DNA of 64,000 nt from Longibacter salinarum (GCF_002554795.1 NZ_PDEQ01000004.1:310001-374000); one strand, 5' to 3'. Shown: positions 17,977 to 27,376, counted from the first letter of the stretch. A program made the numbers and translations. The notes: generated by a model from the sequence alone, not told the origin.

Positions 17977-19002
17977 CTACGTCTCGACGGCCTCTTGTCC
18001 CGGAGGCGACGGTACGCGGCACGCCTGTCCATCCCCAGACGTCGCGGAAGGGGTGACGACTGGGTTTGAGGGCGCCTCGCGTCCGTCCCCACGCCCCTCA
18101 TACCCGTCCGTCGCGCTCTGAATTGAGCATGCCGGCGCCGCCGCAATCGGCTCGGTAATCCCCCGGCCGTCGGGGAGCCAGCGCAGGAGTTCCATCCGGC
18201 CATCCATGTGCTCGACAAGCGCCGTGCAGCTCTCCACCCAGTCGCCCGTGTTGATATACTGGACGCCGTGAATGGTGCGCATCTCCGGGTGGTGAATATG
18301 ACCGCACACCACGCCGTCCACATTTTCGAGCCGGGCGCGCCTGGCCACCGCATCCTCGAAATCCGCGATGAACTGCACAGCCTTTTTCGTCCTTCGCTTG
18401 AGGTAGGACGACAGCGACCAGTACGGCATGCCGAGCCATCGACGTCCCCGATTGACGTACCGGTTGAGCTTTAAGATGCCCGTGTACGCAACCGCACCGA
18501 GCCGGGAGAGCCAGCGGGCGTGACGAATCACTCCATCGAACTCATCTCCATGCAGCAGCAGAAAGCGACGCCCATCCGCCGTGGTATGCGTCGCCTCTTT
18601 CTTTAGATGAATGCCTCCGAGCCGGATTCCGGGAAATGCGCGAGCGGCTTCGTCGTGATTCCCTGGAATGTAGACGACGTCCGAGGTGCTGGCAATGTCG
18701 AGAAGGCATTGCACGACGTTGTTGTGTGTCGACGGCCAGTACCAGGATCGCTTCAGCGCCCACCCGTCGATAATATCACCGACAAGGTAATAGGTGTGGG
18801 CGTCCGTCTTTTCCAGGAAGTCCATCAGAAACTCCGCTTTTGACTCGCGGAGACCGAGATGGACATCCGAGATCCAAATCGTCCGGTACCGAGTTGGCGA
18901 AGAGATGTCCAGCTCGCTCGAGGATTCCGGGTTCAAATCCATCGGATACGTTGCACGAGATGAAGGGGGCGTATGATCGGCCTGCATATCTAACATACGC
19001 AC
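17977..19002 (-). CDS. LpxH-like UDP-2,3-diacylglucosamine diphosphatase family phosphoesterase
   Basis: A 341-aa calcineurin-like metallophosphoesterase. Metal-site motifs in order are WISDVHLG, LVGDIIDGW, PGNHDE, LLHGDEFD and VCGHIHHPEMR. The YLVGDIIDGWALKRSWYWP stretch is typical of the UDP-2,3-diacylglucosamine hydrolase-like branch involved in lipid A synthesis; true LpxH activity is unproven. The C-terminal 70 residues are low-complexity. It is convergent with the HMG-CoA lyase gene. An ATG at 18942 is an alternative start. Confidence 0.87.
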   Translation of the reverse strand: MRMLDMQADHTPPSSRATYPMDLNPESSSELDISSPTRYRTIWISDVHLGLRESKAEFLMDFLEKTDAHTYYLVGDIIDGWALKRSWYWPSTHNNVVQCLLDIASTSDVVYIPGNHDEAARAFPGIRLGGIHLKKEATHTTADGRRFLLLHGDEFDGVIRHARWLSRLGAVAYTGILKLNRYVNRGRRWLGMPYWSLSSYLKRRTKKAVQFIADFEDAVARRARLENVDGVVCGHIHHPEMRTIHGVQYINTGDWVESCTALVEHMDGRMELLRWLPDGRGITEPIAAAPACSIQSATDGYEGRGDGREAPSNPVVTPSATSGDGQACRVPSPPGQEAVET

Positions 19003-19059
19003 GTCACGTTACGTAGGCGTCAAGCAGGCGTCATAAAACCATTGTTTCCTGTCAACCGG

Positions 19060-19815
19060 TCACGAGTCGACCTGGCGAACTGCGCGGATATGCGTTCGAT
19101 CCGCTCCGATCTCATTCCGGTCGTCGATCACGCTATCGATGGTATAGCCGTGATCCACGAGGACATCATGCACCTGGTCGTGATTTCCATGGGTCTCGAC
19201 AAGCACGACGTGGGGACGCGCACTCATGTTGAGGAGGATCGGCAGCTCTTCCCCCTCGCAGTCCATCTCGTAGACATCGGCATCGGGAAGCCGATCGTAT
19301 GGAATGCGACGCAGATCATCCTGCGGACCATACGTGAAGCATGAGTTCTGCGGTTCTCCGACAGAAGCATGCTCGATCCAGACACGGTCCTCGAGATCAT
19401 TGTGTCGGATCGTGTTTGAGCACACCTCAACCGCGGTACTCGACGGCTCGAACACCGTGACTCTGCCGTCGTCGCCCGCAGCCTGCGCAGCAACCGTCGC
19501 CGTCACGCCGAGCCCCCCGCCAACCACGACGACGTGGTCGCCCGGCTGAACGTATTTCCGAATCGCCTCGATCTCCGCTGCCTCGTACGAGGGGTTGCTG
19601 TCGACGGGCACCGCAGGCGTGTAAAACGGAAGCTGATCATCCAACGCTGACCGCGTAACCGGAACCTCGACGCCATTCAGCAAAATCACAGCTTCTTGCA
19701 CACCGACCAGCGGCCGAACGTACGCTTCTAGCGCGTAGCAATAGACGTAATACGCTTTTTTAGAGATTGCAGAGACCCCGCCTGAGCGGAAGACCTGGAA
19801 AGCTTTTCGAATCAT
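19060..19815 (-). CDS. FkbM-family methyltransferase, haloarchaeal-like
   Basis: 251 aa from the ATG at 19815 (the frame also opens at 19881). The SAM-binding motif VVVVGGGLGVTATVAAQAA, the acidic strand VTVFEPS, and YEMDCEGEELPILLNM with VVLVETHGNH match FkbM methyltransferases. The N-terminal layout (short basic helix, FRSGGVSAISKKA) and the EMDCEGEE/VETHG combination are those I associate with haloarchaeal members, so transfer is plausible (inference). Substrate unknown, possibly a surface glycan. One copy of the 198-bp repeat lies just upstream. Confidence 0.82.
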   Translation of the reverse strand: MIRKAFQVFRSGGVSAISKKAYYVYCYALEAYVRPLVGVQEAVILLNGVEVPVTRSALDDQLPFYTPAVPVDSNPSYEAAEIEAIRKYVQPGDHVVVVGGGLGVTATVAAQAAGDDGRVTVFEPSSTAVEVCSNTIRHNDLEDRVWIEHASVGEPQNSCFTYGPQDDLRRIPYDRLPDADVYEMDCEGEELPILLNMSARPHVVLVETHGNHDQVHDVLVDHGYTIDSVIDDRNEIGADRTHIRAVRQVDS

Positions 19816-19925
19816 GAACGAGCAGGTGGGACCGAGGACAGCACGAAGCAGAACCAGCCTTATACCAAATCCAAATGACAATGTCGGGGTGACGATCGTC
19901 CGTGGAAGCGTTTCGCAGGCTAGAC

Positions 19926-20122
19926 GACCTGTTTGACGGAGGGATCTCGAAAGCTAAGGGCAGTTGTTCATGCCGATGATCCGTCTGAAGGTCATCTTTT
20001 CGCGATGACGCAGCAGACGTGGTGCGCGAGATCCACCAAACCCCGTATTGAGAACATAGCGAGGACCGACCCGCGGGAGGTCCATACCATCGGATCGCCA
20101 AAGGCTGTCCGCCAAACAGGTT
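19926..20122 (+). repeat. 198-bp intergenic element, copy A
   Basis: 197 bp bounded by an imperfect inverted repeat (left 19926-19940, right 20108-20122). It aligns along its whole length with the copies at 30532 and 39173, including the ggtgcgcgag core, a GGACC/GGTCC internal hairpin and the right end tccgccaaacaggtt. No reading frame. It lies upstream of FkbM. Confidence 0.85.
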
Positions 20123-20310
20123 ATGATTCCTGCGTATCTTCCTCTTTGTCGATCATATGGACACCACATCCGAGGCTTGGCATCGGGATACGGTCATTGG
20201 GATTCAGTACTAATGTCCACCCTGTGGCACAGATCCGCAAGCGCTTCGGCGATATGACGGATGAGGAATGCGGGAAAGGAACCACTCTCCACACCGTATC
20301 GACGCCAATA

Positions 20311-20345
20311 GAAAAAGCCCCGCCACCAGATGGGACGGGGCCTTC
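20311..20345 (-). terminator. Intrinsic terminator of the Cys-rich small gene
   Basis: GCCCCG at 20317-20322 pairs with 20336-20341, and a T run follows on the minus strand. It lies just past the stop of the gene ending at 20376. Confidence 0.85.
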
Positions 20346-20375
20346 TTCATGTCTCGGGGTCAGATAGCCGGAGGA

Positions 20376-20666
20376 TCAATTGAGCGACGGCGACGGCACC
20401 GGCTCGTACACGCCGGAGCACAGCAACCGGGAGACTTCGCGCTTCGGCCACGACTTGTATCGGAGGCGAGGGGGATAGTCAACAGGTTTACCGTCTTCGG
20501 TCAGCCATTCGAAGTAGACCTCGCAGGAGGTCTCGAACAGGACGCCGAGCGTACACCCTTTGCCCTGTAGGCAATACTTGTAGCACCCCGCGCAGGGGCG
20601 ATCGCAAAACGAAAACCCGACCGGGGCTTCCTTCTCGAAATTCGTGAGTTCGGCCGTCGTAGACAT
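20376..20666 (-). CDS. Cysteine-rich small protein, unknown
   Basis: 96 aa from the ATG at 20666 (an ATG at 20690 is also in frame). A cluster CDRPCAGCYKYCLQGKGC (about residues 21-38) gives five Cys in 18 residues, suggesting a zinc or iron-sulphur site, followed by VLFETSCEVYFEWLTEDGKPV. The C-terminal half is basic. The dedicated terminator downstream supports a real, separately transcribed gene. No family recognised. Confidence 0.65.
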   Translation of the reverse strand: MSTTAELTNFEKEAPVGFSFCDRPCAGCYKYCLQGKGCTLGVLFETSCEVYFEWLTEDGKPVDYPPRLRYKSWPKREVSRLLCSGVYEPVPSPSLN

Positions 20667-21008
20667 AAACGAAGAGGGAGAATCGCGCATGGTGGCAAGA
20701 GCGTTACGCCGCTCTATTTAGACTTCTTCTAGATAAACGCCATCAGGAGTCGGTTCGTCAAGCGCCATCCATGAAGTTCGGGCGTAATCCACTCCAAGAC
20801 CGCGGAAGAACCCTGCTCTAGCGCGTCAGGAAGGCGATATCTTACCCGTGGTGAGATTCCCTACAACGCAACAGGCTATTCCCGATAGGAGATGAGAGCG
20901 ATTTAGACCGCCTCTAAATATCGGGCCAGATGGATCCGTCGTTTCCAGCGACCGTTTCCCCTCACACAAAATTCGACATCCCCCGATTGACGAGAGCCCA
21001 GGTCCGCT
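20667..21008. other. Intergenic stretch, nothing recognised
   Basis: A divergent spacer between two small Cys-containing genes. An open frame on the minus strand crosses it but overlaps the plus-strand gene and shows no family features. Confidence 0.45.
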
Positions 21009-21224
21009 ATGTCCCACGACATTCAGTCGATGTGCACCGCATGCAAGCATCTTGACCGGAATCGAAGCGACGATCACGTCTGCGACGCATTCCCGGAAGG
21101 CATCCCGGAAGACATCTGGAAGAATAAGCACGATCACCACGAGCCGTATCCGGGTGACCAGGGCGTACGCTTCGAGATTGCCCCCGTGCCAGAGAAGAAG
21201 AAAGAGGCCGAAACCGTCGGATAG
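21009..21224 (+). CDS. Small Cys/His protein (CxxC, FPxGIP type)
   Basis: A 71-aa protein. [10 protein letters not shown], then [13 protein letters not shown], then [14 protein letters not shown] is a pattern I recall from short uncharacterised bacterial proteins that combine a CxxC knuckle with FPxGIPxxI and PYPGDxGxxF segments. A metal-binding role is inferred from the Cys and His residues. A strong terminator follows 90 bp after the stop, supporting a stand-alone gene. Confidence 0.75.
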   Translation: MSHDIQSMCTACKHLDRNRSDDHVCDAFPEGIPEDIWKNKHDHHEPYPGDQGVRFEIAPVPEKKKEAETVG

Positions 21225-21315
21225 CGATTCGCTCATGTCGCGTTTCCGCCTGGAGTCCCATCAGTTGAAACGCGGCGACCCATGCGGATCCGGAACACAC
21301 GGGCCACCCTGCTCT

Positions 21316-21349
21316 GCCGACCTGCTCCTGAAGCAGGTCGGCTTTTTTT
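21316..21349 (+). terminator. Intrinsic terminator after the small Cys/His gene
   Basis: An 11-bp perfect stem (21316-21326 with 21332-21342), 5-nt loop and seven T. Confidence 0.92.
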
Positions 21350-21500
21350 ATGCAGACACCTTTTTAGGCGAACACGTGTAGGCAAGGACGTATCAGCGTG
21401 CGTTTCAAATCCGTCTCTTTCCTGCCTTCGACGTCAACCGATCCTCCAGCGAAAGAAGACTGGTGAATCCGTCCCCTCGACGCACCGTACCGCGCAACAG

Positions 21501-21532
21501 GCCTATGCCCTGCCCCAGGGCACGGCATAGGC
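21501..21532. repeat. Long inverted repeat downstream of the fructosamine kinase gene
   Basis: A 9-bp perfect outer stem (21501-21509 with 21524-21532) with an inner GCCC/GGGC pair. There is no T run on either strand, so it may be a weak or Rho-assisted end, or a protein-binding site. Confidence 0.6.
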
Positions 21533-21568
21533 AGACGGTTTCACGCGCGACACGTCGGCTCCGAGATT

Positions 21569-22447
21569 TCAGACGGTCGCAAGTGCTGACAGTGTTTTTC
21601 GTACCGAGCCGGCGTAGCTTTCACCAAAGTGATTCAGGTGATTAATCAGGTGGTAGAGATTGTAGACGTCGCGGCGCGTCTCATATCCGTCCTCGACCGG
21701 CCATGCTTCATTGTAGGCATCGTAGAACCGCGTATCGAACCCACCAAACAATTCGGTCATCGCAAGATCTGCTTCCCGGTGCCCGTAATAGGTTGCCGGA
21801 TCGATAACAGCCGGTTCGCCCGTTGCCGTGACCATGAAATTTCCTTTCCATAGATCCCCATGGAGAATCGACGCGGGAGGCTGGGCGGGTAACAGGTCCG
21901 ACAAATTCAGAAACAGTGCGTCCAGGTACTCATCCCATTCCGCCTCCCACCGATCATCAGCGCGGGCACGCTCGACCTGCGGTTCGAGACGGTGTTTCCG
22001 AAAGAATGTGATCCAGTCGTGCTCCCAGTCATTCTCCTGGGGCAACCGGCCAATGTAATTCGACCTGTCGAACCCATACTGCTTCTCCGTGGAGCGATGC
22101 ATCTCGGCGAGTCCCCGTCCGAACGTCTCCCAGAACCGTCTCCCCTGCCGTCCGGCGTTGATCCACTGCAGTAGCAAAAACCCGGGGCGCTGGTCCGATG
22201 GTGGCTCCGTCTCGACAACGTCCGGGACGCTGATGCTTTCGGCTGCCCTGCGCAGAGCATCTAATCCTGCGGCTTCCCCCGGAAAGGTACGAGCAACGTT
22301 CTCCTCTCCCCATTTCAGGAAATAAGAACCCTGGCCCGTTTCAAGTCGGCATCCGTTCGCGATGCAGCCCCCGCTGACAGCCGCGCAGCCTTCAATGCTT
22401 GTATCGAGTTGAGTGGCGAGATGATCGCGTAGCGAGTCAGGAATCAT
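21569..22447 (-). CDS. Fructosamine kinase family protein
   Basis: 292 aa from the ATG at 22447 (an ATG at 22453 is also in frame; the frame runs back to 22720 with non-homologous sequence). An aminoglycoside phosphotransferase-like kinase: the ATP-binding lysine lies in YFLKWGEE, the catalytic loop is HGDLWKGN and the metal motif IDPATYYGHREADLAMT. Family members phosphorylate protein-bound ketosamines (ribulosamine or fructosamine) for deglycation. The trailing FGESY fits the family C-terminus. Identification is firm at family level. Confidence 0.92.
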   Translation of the reverse strand: MIPDSLRDHLATQLDTSIEGCAAVSGGCIANGCRLETGQGSYFLKWGEENVARTFPGEAAGLDALRRAAESISVPDVVETEPPSDQRPGFLLLQWINAGRQGRRFWETFGRGLAEMHRSTEKQYGFDRSNYIGRLPQENDWEHDWITFFRKHRLEPQVERARADDRWEAEWDEYLDALFLNLSDLLPAQPPASILHGDLWKGNFMVTATGEPAVIDPATYYGHREADLAMTELFGGFDTRFYDAYNEAWPVEDGYETRRDVYNLYHLINHLNHFGESYAGSVRKTLSALATV

Positions 22448-22946
22448 AAGCATGCGTATTCCAGGAGAGAGTACAGCGCATCCGTGTCCGTGGGCACGTA
22501 CCCGTTCGCGCAAGAAGGTGCCGACGACGCCAGAATGACAGTGGCAACAGCGACCGTCAAACCATTGGGGACGAGCATCCGGACGGCGGACGATCTTAAG
22601 GATACAAAGCCTTTCGCCCATCCTGCAAGATTCCCATACGCTTGATGTCGAACGGGATGTACCCACCGCTGCGTATCCGTGAATCCCGACGTGCTGCAGA
22701 TCCTCTCGGCGCCGGGCCACTCGACAAACAGCTTAAACGATGTAGGGGATTCCTCTACACCGCTCCGGGACATGAACCCACGAGGTGCAAGTGACTTTCC
22801 TGTCTCAAACCTCGTCTGTTGATTCGTTTGTTAGTTTCGCGGTTGTAATACGGCCGTCATGCCCTCCCTCAACGCGCTGACCGATTCGGGCTCCTCCTCC
22901 GGTCGTCTTCTCGCGGCGCGTACTGCCTCATCCGCCCCGAACGATT
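22448..22946. other. Divergent intergenic region upstream of fixH
   Basis: About 500 bp between the fructosamine kinase gene and fixH. A 109-codon minus-strand frame ends in an ATGA overlap with the kinase start but has unconvincing composition. T-rich sequence around 22800-22855 may hold the fixH promoter; no clear element was fixed. Confidence 0.45.
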
Positions 22947-23441
22947 ATGAAGCTTCCTTTCCCATCGATTCCGGCTCACATACGCTGGCCCGGATTCGTC
23001 GTCGCCCTGCTCCTGATCAGTATAACGGCCAGTTTCTATACGCTGTACAAAGCGCAAACCGACGGTGGCGCGGCGATCGTAAAGGATTACTACGAGAAGG
23101 GAAAACAGTGGGACGACACCGCAAAAGCGATTCGTAATGGCGATGAGTTGACCGTTTCCGTTCGTGTCATGCCCGCATCCAGCGATGGAGAAATGAGACC
23201 GGTCGAGATTTCTGTTCAGGACCAGAGCGGAACGGCTGTTTCGGATCTGAACGGCATGATCCGCGCCCTCCGGCCTCATCTTTCCGCCCCGGTGGCTGCC
23301 GTACCGCTGCATCCCGTTGCCGACTCGCCGGGTACGTACCGCCAGCTTCTCCCGATCGCGTCGGATGGCGTGTGGGATTTTGAAATTGATGGTTCCCGCG
23401 GTGACACGCCAATCCAAACGACCGTTCGCACTCGACTCTAA
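22947..23441 (+). CDS. fixH: FixH family protein
   Basis: 164 aa. One N-terminal membrane segment (about residues 15-35), followed by KDYYEKGKQWDDT, the FixH signature, and a periplasmic beta-rich domain ending GVWDFEIDGSRG. FixH assists assembly of cbb3-type cytochrome oxidase together with FixI and CcoS, which follow directly (gap 47 bp, then 30 bp). The oxidase subunits are not upstream here. Identification is good. Confidence 0.9.
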   Translation: MKLPFPSIPAHIRWPGFVVALLLISITASFYTLYKAQTDGGAAIVKDYYEKGKQWDDTAKAIRNGDELTVSVRVMPASSDGEMRPVEISVQDQSGTAVSDLNGMIRALRPHLSAPVAAVPLHPVADSPGTYRQLLPIASDGVWDFEIDGSRGDTPIQTTVRTRL

Positions 23442-23488
23442 CCACCAACTCTTCGTCGACGGCTTTATCGCCCTTTTTCCTCGCCCTT

Positions 23489-26173
23489 ATGTCGGCCTCC
23501 ACCTCCCCACATACTGTTTCGCCCGGTGACTCTCTGCCGCAATCTGCCTCCGTGAGTGCGTCCACGGAAGCACCGGCCGCGCCCCCGGAGCCGAACGCGG
23601 AGTGTCGTCACTGTGGCCTACCGGTCGGCTCGAACCCGGTCGGGGACGACCCTTACTTCTGCTGCACGGGCTGCGAAATCGTCTTTCATGCTCTGCGGGA
23701 CAACGGGTGGGATGATACGTTCTACCGCCTCTCTGATGTTGCGCGAGAGCGAGATGCAACGCCGGCCTCGCCCTCCATCGATCCGCTGATCCTGAGCGAA
23801 CTGGATAGCGAGGCATTTCTGGACGAACATACGGTTCTCCATGACGACGACACCCGCTCCGTTGAGCTATTTCTTGACGGCGTCCATTGCGCAGCCTGTG
23901 TGTGGCTGGTGGAACGGCTTCCTCAGGAACGGGACGGCGTGATCGAAGCGAGACTTGACCTTCCCCGCGCTCGGCTCAGCCTGCGATACGACCCGGATCG
24001 GATCGAACTATCCGATGTTGCATCCTGGCTGGCTCAGTTCGGCTACACCTCACATCCGGTTCGCCATGACTCGTCAACCACGCGCACGGAGGGTGAGCGC
24101 AGACTTCTCGTCAAGGTCGGCGTCTCCTGGGCGCTTGCTGGCAATGTCATGTTGCTCGCCCTCGCGCTCTACTCCGGGCTCGACGTGTCGCAAGATCCCG
24201 GATTGGCCACGGCAGCGCGATGGCTCAGCATGCTGCTGGCGCTCGTCTCTGTCGGCTACGGCGGAACGGAGTTTTTCTCACGCGCCTGGGCCTCTATTAA
24301 GCTTGCCGTCCGCACCGGCTCGATTCGGAGCCTCCACATGGACACCCCGATTGCACTGGGTATTGCGGTCGGTTTCGTCGACAGCTCGTGGGCAACCGTC
24401 AGCGGAACCGGCGACGTCTGGTTCGACTCAATCACCGTTCTGATCGCCGCCCTCTTGACTGCGCGATGGCTCCAGATTCGAAGCCGCCGGCTCGCAGGAG
24501 ATGCCACCGATCGCCTGCTCTCGCTGATCCCGTCCATGGTGCGGCGCGTGGCAAAGGATGGCACCACGGAGACCATTCGCATCGACGACGTCTTCGTCAA
24601 CGATGTGGTGCGCGTCCCGGCCGGTGAGGTGATCCCGGTCGACGGACTCGTAGCCAGCGGCACGTCTACGGTGAACAATGCCGTACTGACGGGCGAGAGC
24701 CGCCCCGAATCGGTCGAGTCAGGGGATGAAGTCGCTGCCGGAGCGACCAATCTGAGCGCTCCCCTCGATGTCCTGGTTCAGGCCGCCGGGCAGGACACGC
24801 GCGTTGGTCAGCTACTAGCCTGGGTGCGAGACACGTCCGACAGCAACGCACGCGTCGTTTCCCTCGCCGATCGGCTTACGGGCTACTTCGTCAGCGCGGT
24901 CGCCGTGCTTGCCCTCTTCACCGCCGCGCTCTGGTGGATCATCGATCCAAGCCAGATGGCCCTTCACGTCGTGGCCCTCCTGGTCATCACATGTCCGTGT
25001 GCGCTCGGCATGGCCACACCGCTCGCCATGGCCGTAGCGACAGGGAAGGCCGCTCGTGCCGGCATCTTTATCAAAGAGGAGTCAGCGCTTCAGATATTGA
25101 ATGATGTCGATGCCGTCGTCGTCGACAAGACTGGCACGCTGACCGAGGGAATGCTTTCCCTGGTCGATGCCGTAGGCGACGACGAAGCAATCGCCCTCGC
25201 CGCCGCGCTCGAAGCCAGCAGCACACACCCGATCGCAGAAGCACTTGTACGCGATCGCGGCGCCTGCCCGGCCCCCGGAGCAACGCCGCCTTCCGTCTCC
25301 GACGTGGATACGGTACAAGGTCAGGGCATCATCGGACGGGTCGACGGACGCCGCGTCGTTGTAGGACGCCCGGACTGGGTCCAGCGCGAACACACGACCC
25401 TCGCCGGAAATGCGACGGCGGATGAACCGTTTGCCAGTTTTGCTGAAGACGGATACACCCCGGTCGCTGTCGCCGTTGACGGCGAACTCAAAGCCGGCCT
25501 CGCGTTCGGTGACCGGATTCGTCCGAGCTCAAGCGAGATTATCCAGCAGCTGATGGAAAGCGGAACGGAGGTCTACCTCTGCTCCGGCGATCACCCGCAA
25601 ACCGTCCAGGCGGTGGCCCGGACCCTCGGCATTCCGGCTGATCGCGCCACCGGACACGTTTCACCAGAAGAAAAGCGCCGTCACGTGGACGAACTGCGTC
25701 GTGACGGCCATACGGTCATGATGATCGGCGACGGCGTCAATGACGCAGGCGCCCTCCAGGCCGCAGATGTCGGTGTTGCGGTCGAAGGTGGTTCCACCGC
25801 AAGCCTCGTCGCCGCAGACATTTTTCTGACGCGCGATGGACTTGACCCGGTGGCTGACCTGTTCGACGGCGCGACCTCCGTCATGCGCGTCATCCGCCGC
25901 AATCTCGGCTTCTCCCTCAGTTACAATGTACTCGGAGCCGCTGCCGCTATCGCGGGCCTTGTTGGACCGCTCGTTGCCGCCATCGCAATGCCCATTAGCT
26001 CACTGATCGTTGTGACTGCTTCTATCCTGCAGCGCTCGTTTGACATCACCGATGAGAAGGCTCGCGACGCAGATGTCGCGTCATCGCACGTAGGTCGCGT
26101 TGACCGTCCACCCGCTGGCCGGCCTTCCCTTATGTCGGCATCTGCAGCCGACACAAGAACGCCTCAACCGTAG
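23489..26173 (+). CDS. fixI: FixI/CcoI-type copper P1B-ATPase
   Basis: 894 aa. Layout: an N-terminal Cys-rich metal-binding domain (CRHCGLPVGS, CCTGCEIVF), an HMA domain with DGVHCAACVW, eight membrane segments with the copper CPC motif (TCPCALGMATPL), the phosphorylation site DKTGTLTEG, and the hinge GDGVNDAGALQAADVGVAV. This is the pump that delivers Cu(I) across the inner membrane for oxidase assembly. It is longer than the typical 720-840 aa because of low-complexity ends. An operon with fixH and ccoS is near certain. Confidence 0.95.
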   Translation: MSASTSPHTVSPGDSLPQSASVSASTEAPAAPPEPNAECRHCGLPVGSNPVGDDPYFCCTGCEIVFHALRDNGWDDTFYRLSDVARERDATPASPSIDPLILSELDSEAFLDEHTVLHDDDTRSVELFLDGVHCAACVWLVERLPQERDGVIEARLDLPRARLSLRYDPDRIELSDVASWLAQFGYTSHPVRHDSSTTRTEGERRLLVKVGVSWALAGNVMLLALALYSGLDVSQDPGLATAARWLSMLLALVSVGYGGTEFFSRAWASIKLAVRTGSIRSLHMDTPIALGIAVGFVDSSWATVSGTGDVWFDSITVLIAALLTARWLQIRSRRLAGDATDRLLSLIPSMVRRVAKDGTTETIRIDDVFVNDVVRVPAGEVIPVDGLVASGTSTVNNAVLTGESRPESVESGDEVAAGATNLSAPLDVLVQAAGQDTRVGQLLAWVRDTSDSNARVVSLADRLTGYFVSAVAVLALFTAALWWIIDPSQMALHVVALLVITCPCALGMATPLAMAVATGKAARAGIFIKEESALQILNDVDAVVVDKTGTLTEGMLSLVDAVGDDEAIALAAALEASSTHPIAEALVRDRGACPAPGATPPSVSDVDTVQGQGIIGRVDGRRVVVGRPDWVQREHTTLAGNATADEPFASFAEDGYTPVAVAVDGELKAGLAFGDRIRPSSSEIIQQLMESGTEVYLCSGDHPQTVQAVARTLGIPADRATGHVSPEEKRRHVDELRRDGHTVMMIGDGVNDAGALQAADVGVAVEGGSTASLVAADIFLTRDGLDPVADLFDGATSVMRVIRRNLGFSLSYNVLGAAAAIAGLVGPLVAAIAMPISSLIVVTASILQRSFDITDEKARDADVASSHVGRVDRPPAGRPSLMSASAADTRTPQP

Positions 26174-26203
26174 CAGACCTCCTCGCCCGACATTCAGCCT
26201 CTT

Positions 26204-26362
26204 ATGGTTGTCTTTTACATCCTCACTCCCGTCGCCCTATTGCTTGCCGGTCTCGGCGTGGCTGGCTTCCTCTGGTCCGTCCGCAACGGCCAGTACGACG
26301 ACGTGGAGACCCCGGCCATCCGCATACTCATCGACGATGAGGACGGTGGCCCGACGACCTAA
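26204..26362 (+). CDS. ccoS: cbb3-type oxidase assembly protein CcoS
   Basis: A 52-aa protein 30 bp after fixI. It begins MVVFYILTPVALLLAG, a single membrane helix, then FLWSVRNGQYDDVETPAIRI, the CcoS signature (W-x-x-x-x-GQ-[YF]-D-D-x-E-x-P-x-x-R), and ends in an acidic tail. CcoS is needed for cofactor insertion into cbb3 oxidase. The size, position and motif make this call secure. Confidence 0.93.
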   Translation: MVVFYILTPVALLLAGLGVAGFLWSVRNGQYDDVETPAIRILIDDEDGGPTT

Positions 26363-26445
26363 TCGTCGTCGCCCTGCCCGACCGTCACCCCACCGGTGAC
26401 GTGCCCTCAGACGTTCCTTCCACCCGAATCGCCCTCTCTTCTCCA

Positions 26446-27339
26446 ATGACCCTCTCCGCTTCCAAACCTGACGGATCGTCCACGACGACGCGCGCTGACG
26501 TTCCCGAGCCCGAAACGCCTGTCGCGGGCACCGAAGTCAATGCCCATACGTCCGAGTTTACCTGGACAGCTGTTTCGGATGCGACGGAATACGAGCTTCA
26601 GATTGCGCCAACGGCTGACTTCGCCGAGCCCTTCTTCGACTCCTCGGTGGGCGACACCACAACGATCTCTGTGTACGACGCCATTCCAGAGAATGGCTCC
26701 ACATGTTACTGGCGTGTCCGCGCAATCACCGACGCCGGCGCAGGCGACTGGAGTGGCGTAGCAAACTTCGTTGCCGCTCGCGATACGGTTGTTGAACAGA
26801 GAACGGAGTCGACGCCACAGGCGAACACGATAAACAGCCCAGCCCCCACGCATCCGACAAAGAACGCGCCGGTGGATGGTCATGCGGCGACCTTCGAGTG
26901 GACCACTCTGCCTCAGATGAGTCGCTACGAGGTCGAAGTCGCCGAGAGCGATGACTTCGACACAATCATAGCGACCGTACCGGTTCGAAGCTCGAACATG
27001 CTCACCCTCTACGCGATGCTCCCCGAAGACGGGACCCCCTTCGCCTGGCGCGTTCGCGGCGTCCGTCAGGATGGGTCGCTAACCGATTGGTCCGGGCCAG
27101 CGTCTTTCGTGGCAGCCACGGATCAGGATGTCATCGATTACAAGGCCGAGGAAAAGCGCAAGGCGGAGGCTCGAAAAGAAGCAGAGGCTATGGAGAAGGC
27201 TTCTACCGCCACTGAGCGTGCAGAAGCAAGCGCGCCGGTACTTACCGCACAGACAAGTGGTACATTCGCCTACACGGTAGCCTACCTCATGATCTTGACC
27301 TTTGTCGCCACTGTTTACCTGATTAGTACCGCCGTCTAG
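26446..27339 (+). CDS. Two-FN3-domain protein with C-terminal membrane anchor
   Basis: 297 aa from the ATG at 26446 (a GTG at 26401 is also in frame). Two fibronectin-III-like repeats: one with SEFTWTAVSDATEYELQIA and CYWRVRAITDAG, the second with ATFEWTTLPQMSRYEVEVA and FAWRVRGVRQDG. Then a charged Lys/Glu/Ala helix (about 230-265) and a single hydrophobic segment at the extreme C-terminus. There is no signal peptide, so the FN3 domains could be cytoplasmic and tail-anchored, which would be unusual. Function unknown; it follows ccoS by about 80 bp. Confidence 0.78.
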   Translation: MTLSASKPDGSSTTTRADVPEPETPVAGTEVNAHTSEFTWTAVSDATEYELQIAPTADFAEPFFDSSVGDTTTISVYDAIPENGSTCYWRVRAITDAGAGDWSGVANFVAARDTVVEQRTESTPQANTINSPAPTHPTKNAPVDGHAATFEWTTLPQMSRYEVEVAESDDFDTIIATVPVRSSNMLTLYAMLPEDGTPFAWRVRGVRQDGSLTDWSGPASFVAATDQDVIDYKAEEKRKAEARKEAEAMEKASTATERAEASAPVLTAQTSGTFAYTVAYLMILTFVATVYLISTAV

Positions 27340-27376
27340 GATAATTTTATTTGGATGTCACCCCCACATTTCGAAA

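Noticed and set aside
20826-21236. A minus-strand frame opposite the small Cys/His gene
   Set aside because: The plus-strand gene has a family-like pattern and a terminator; the opposite frame is a shadow.
22444-22773. A 109-codon minus-strand frame whose stop overlaps the fructosamine kinase start (ATGA)
   Set aside because: The overlap looks like translational coupling, but the residue composition is unlike a protein, no family features are present and the only signal-like stretch is internal.
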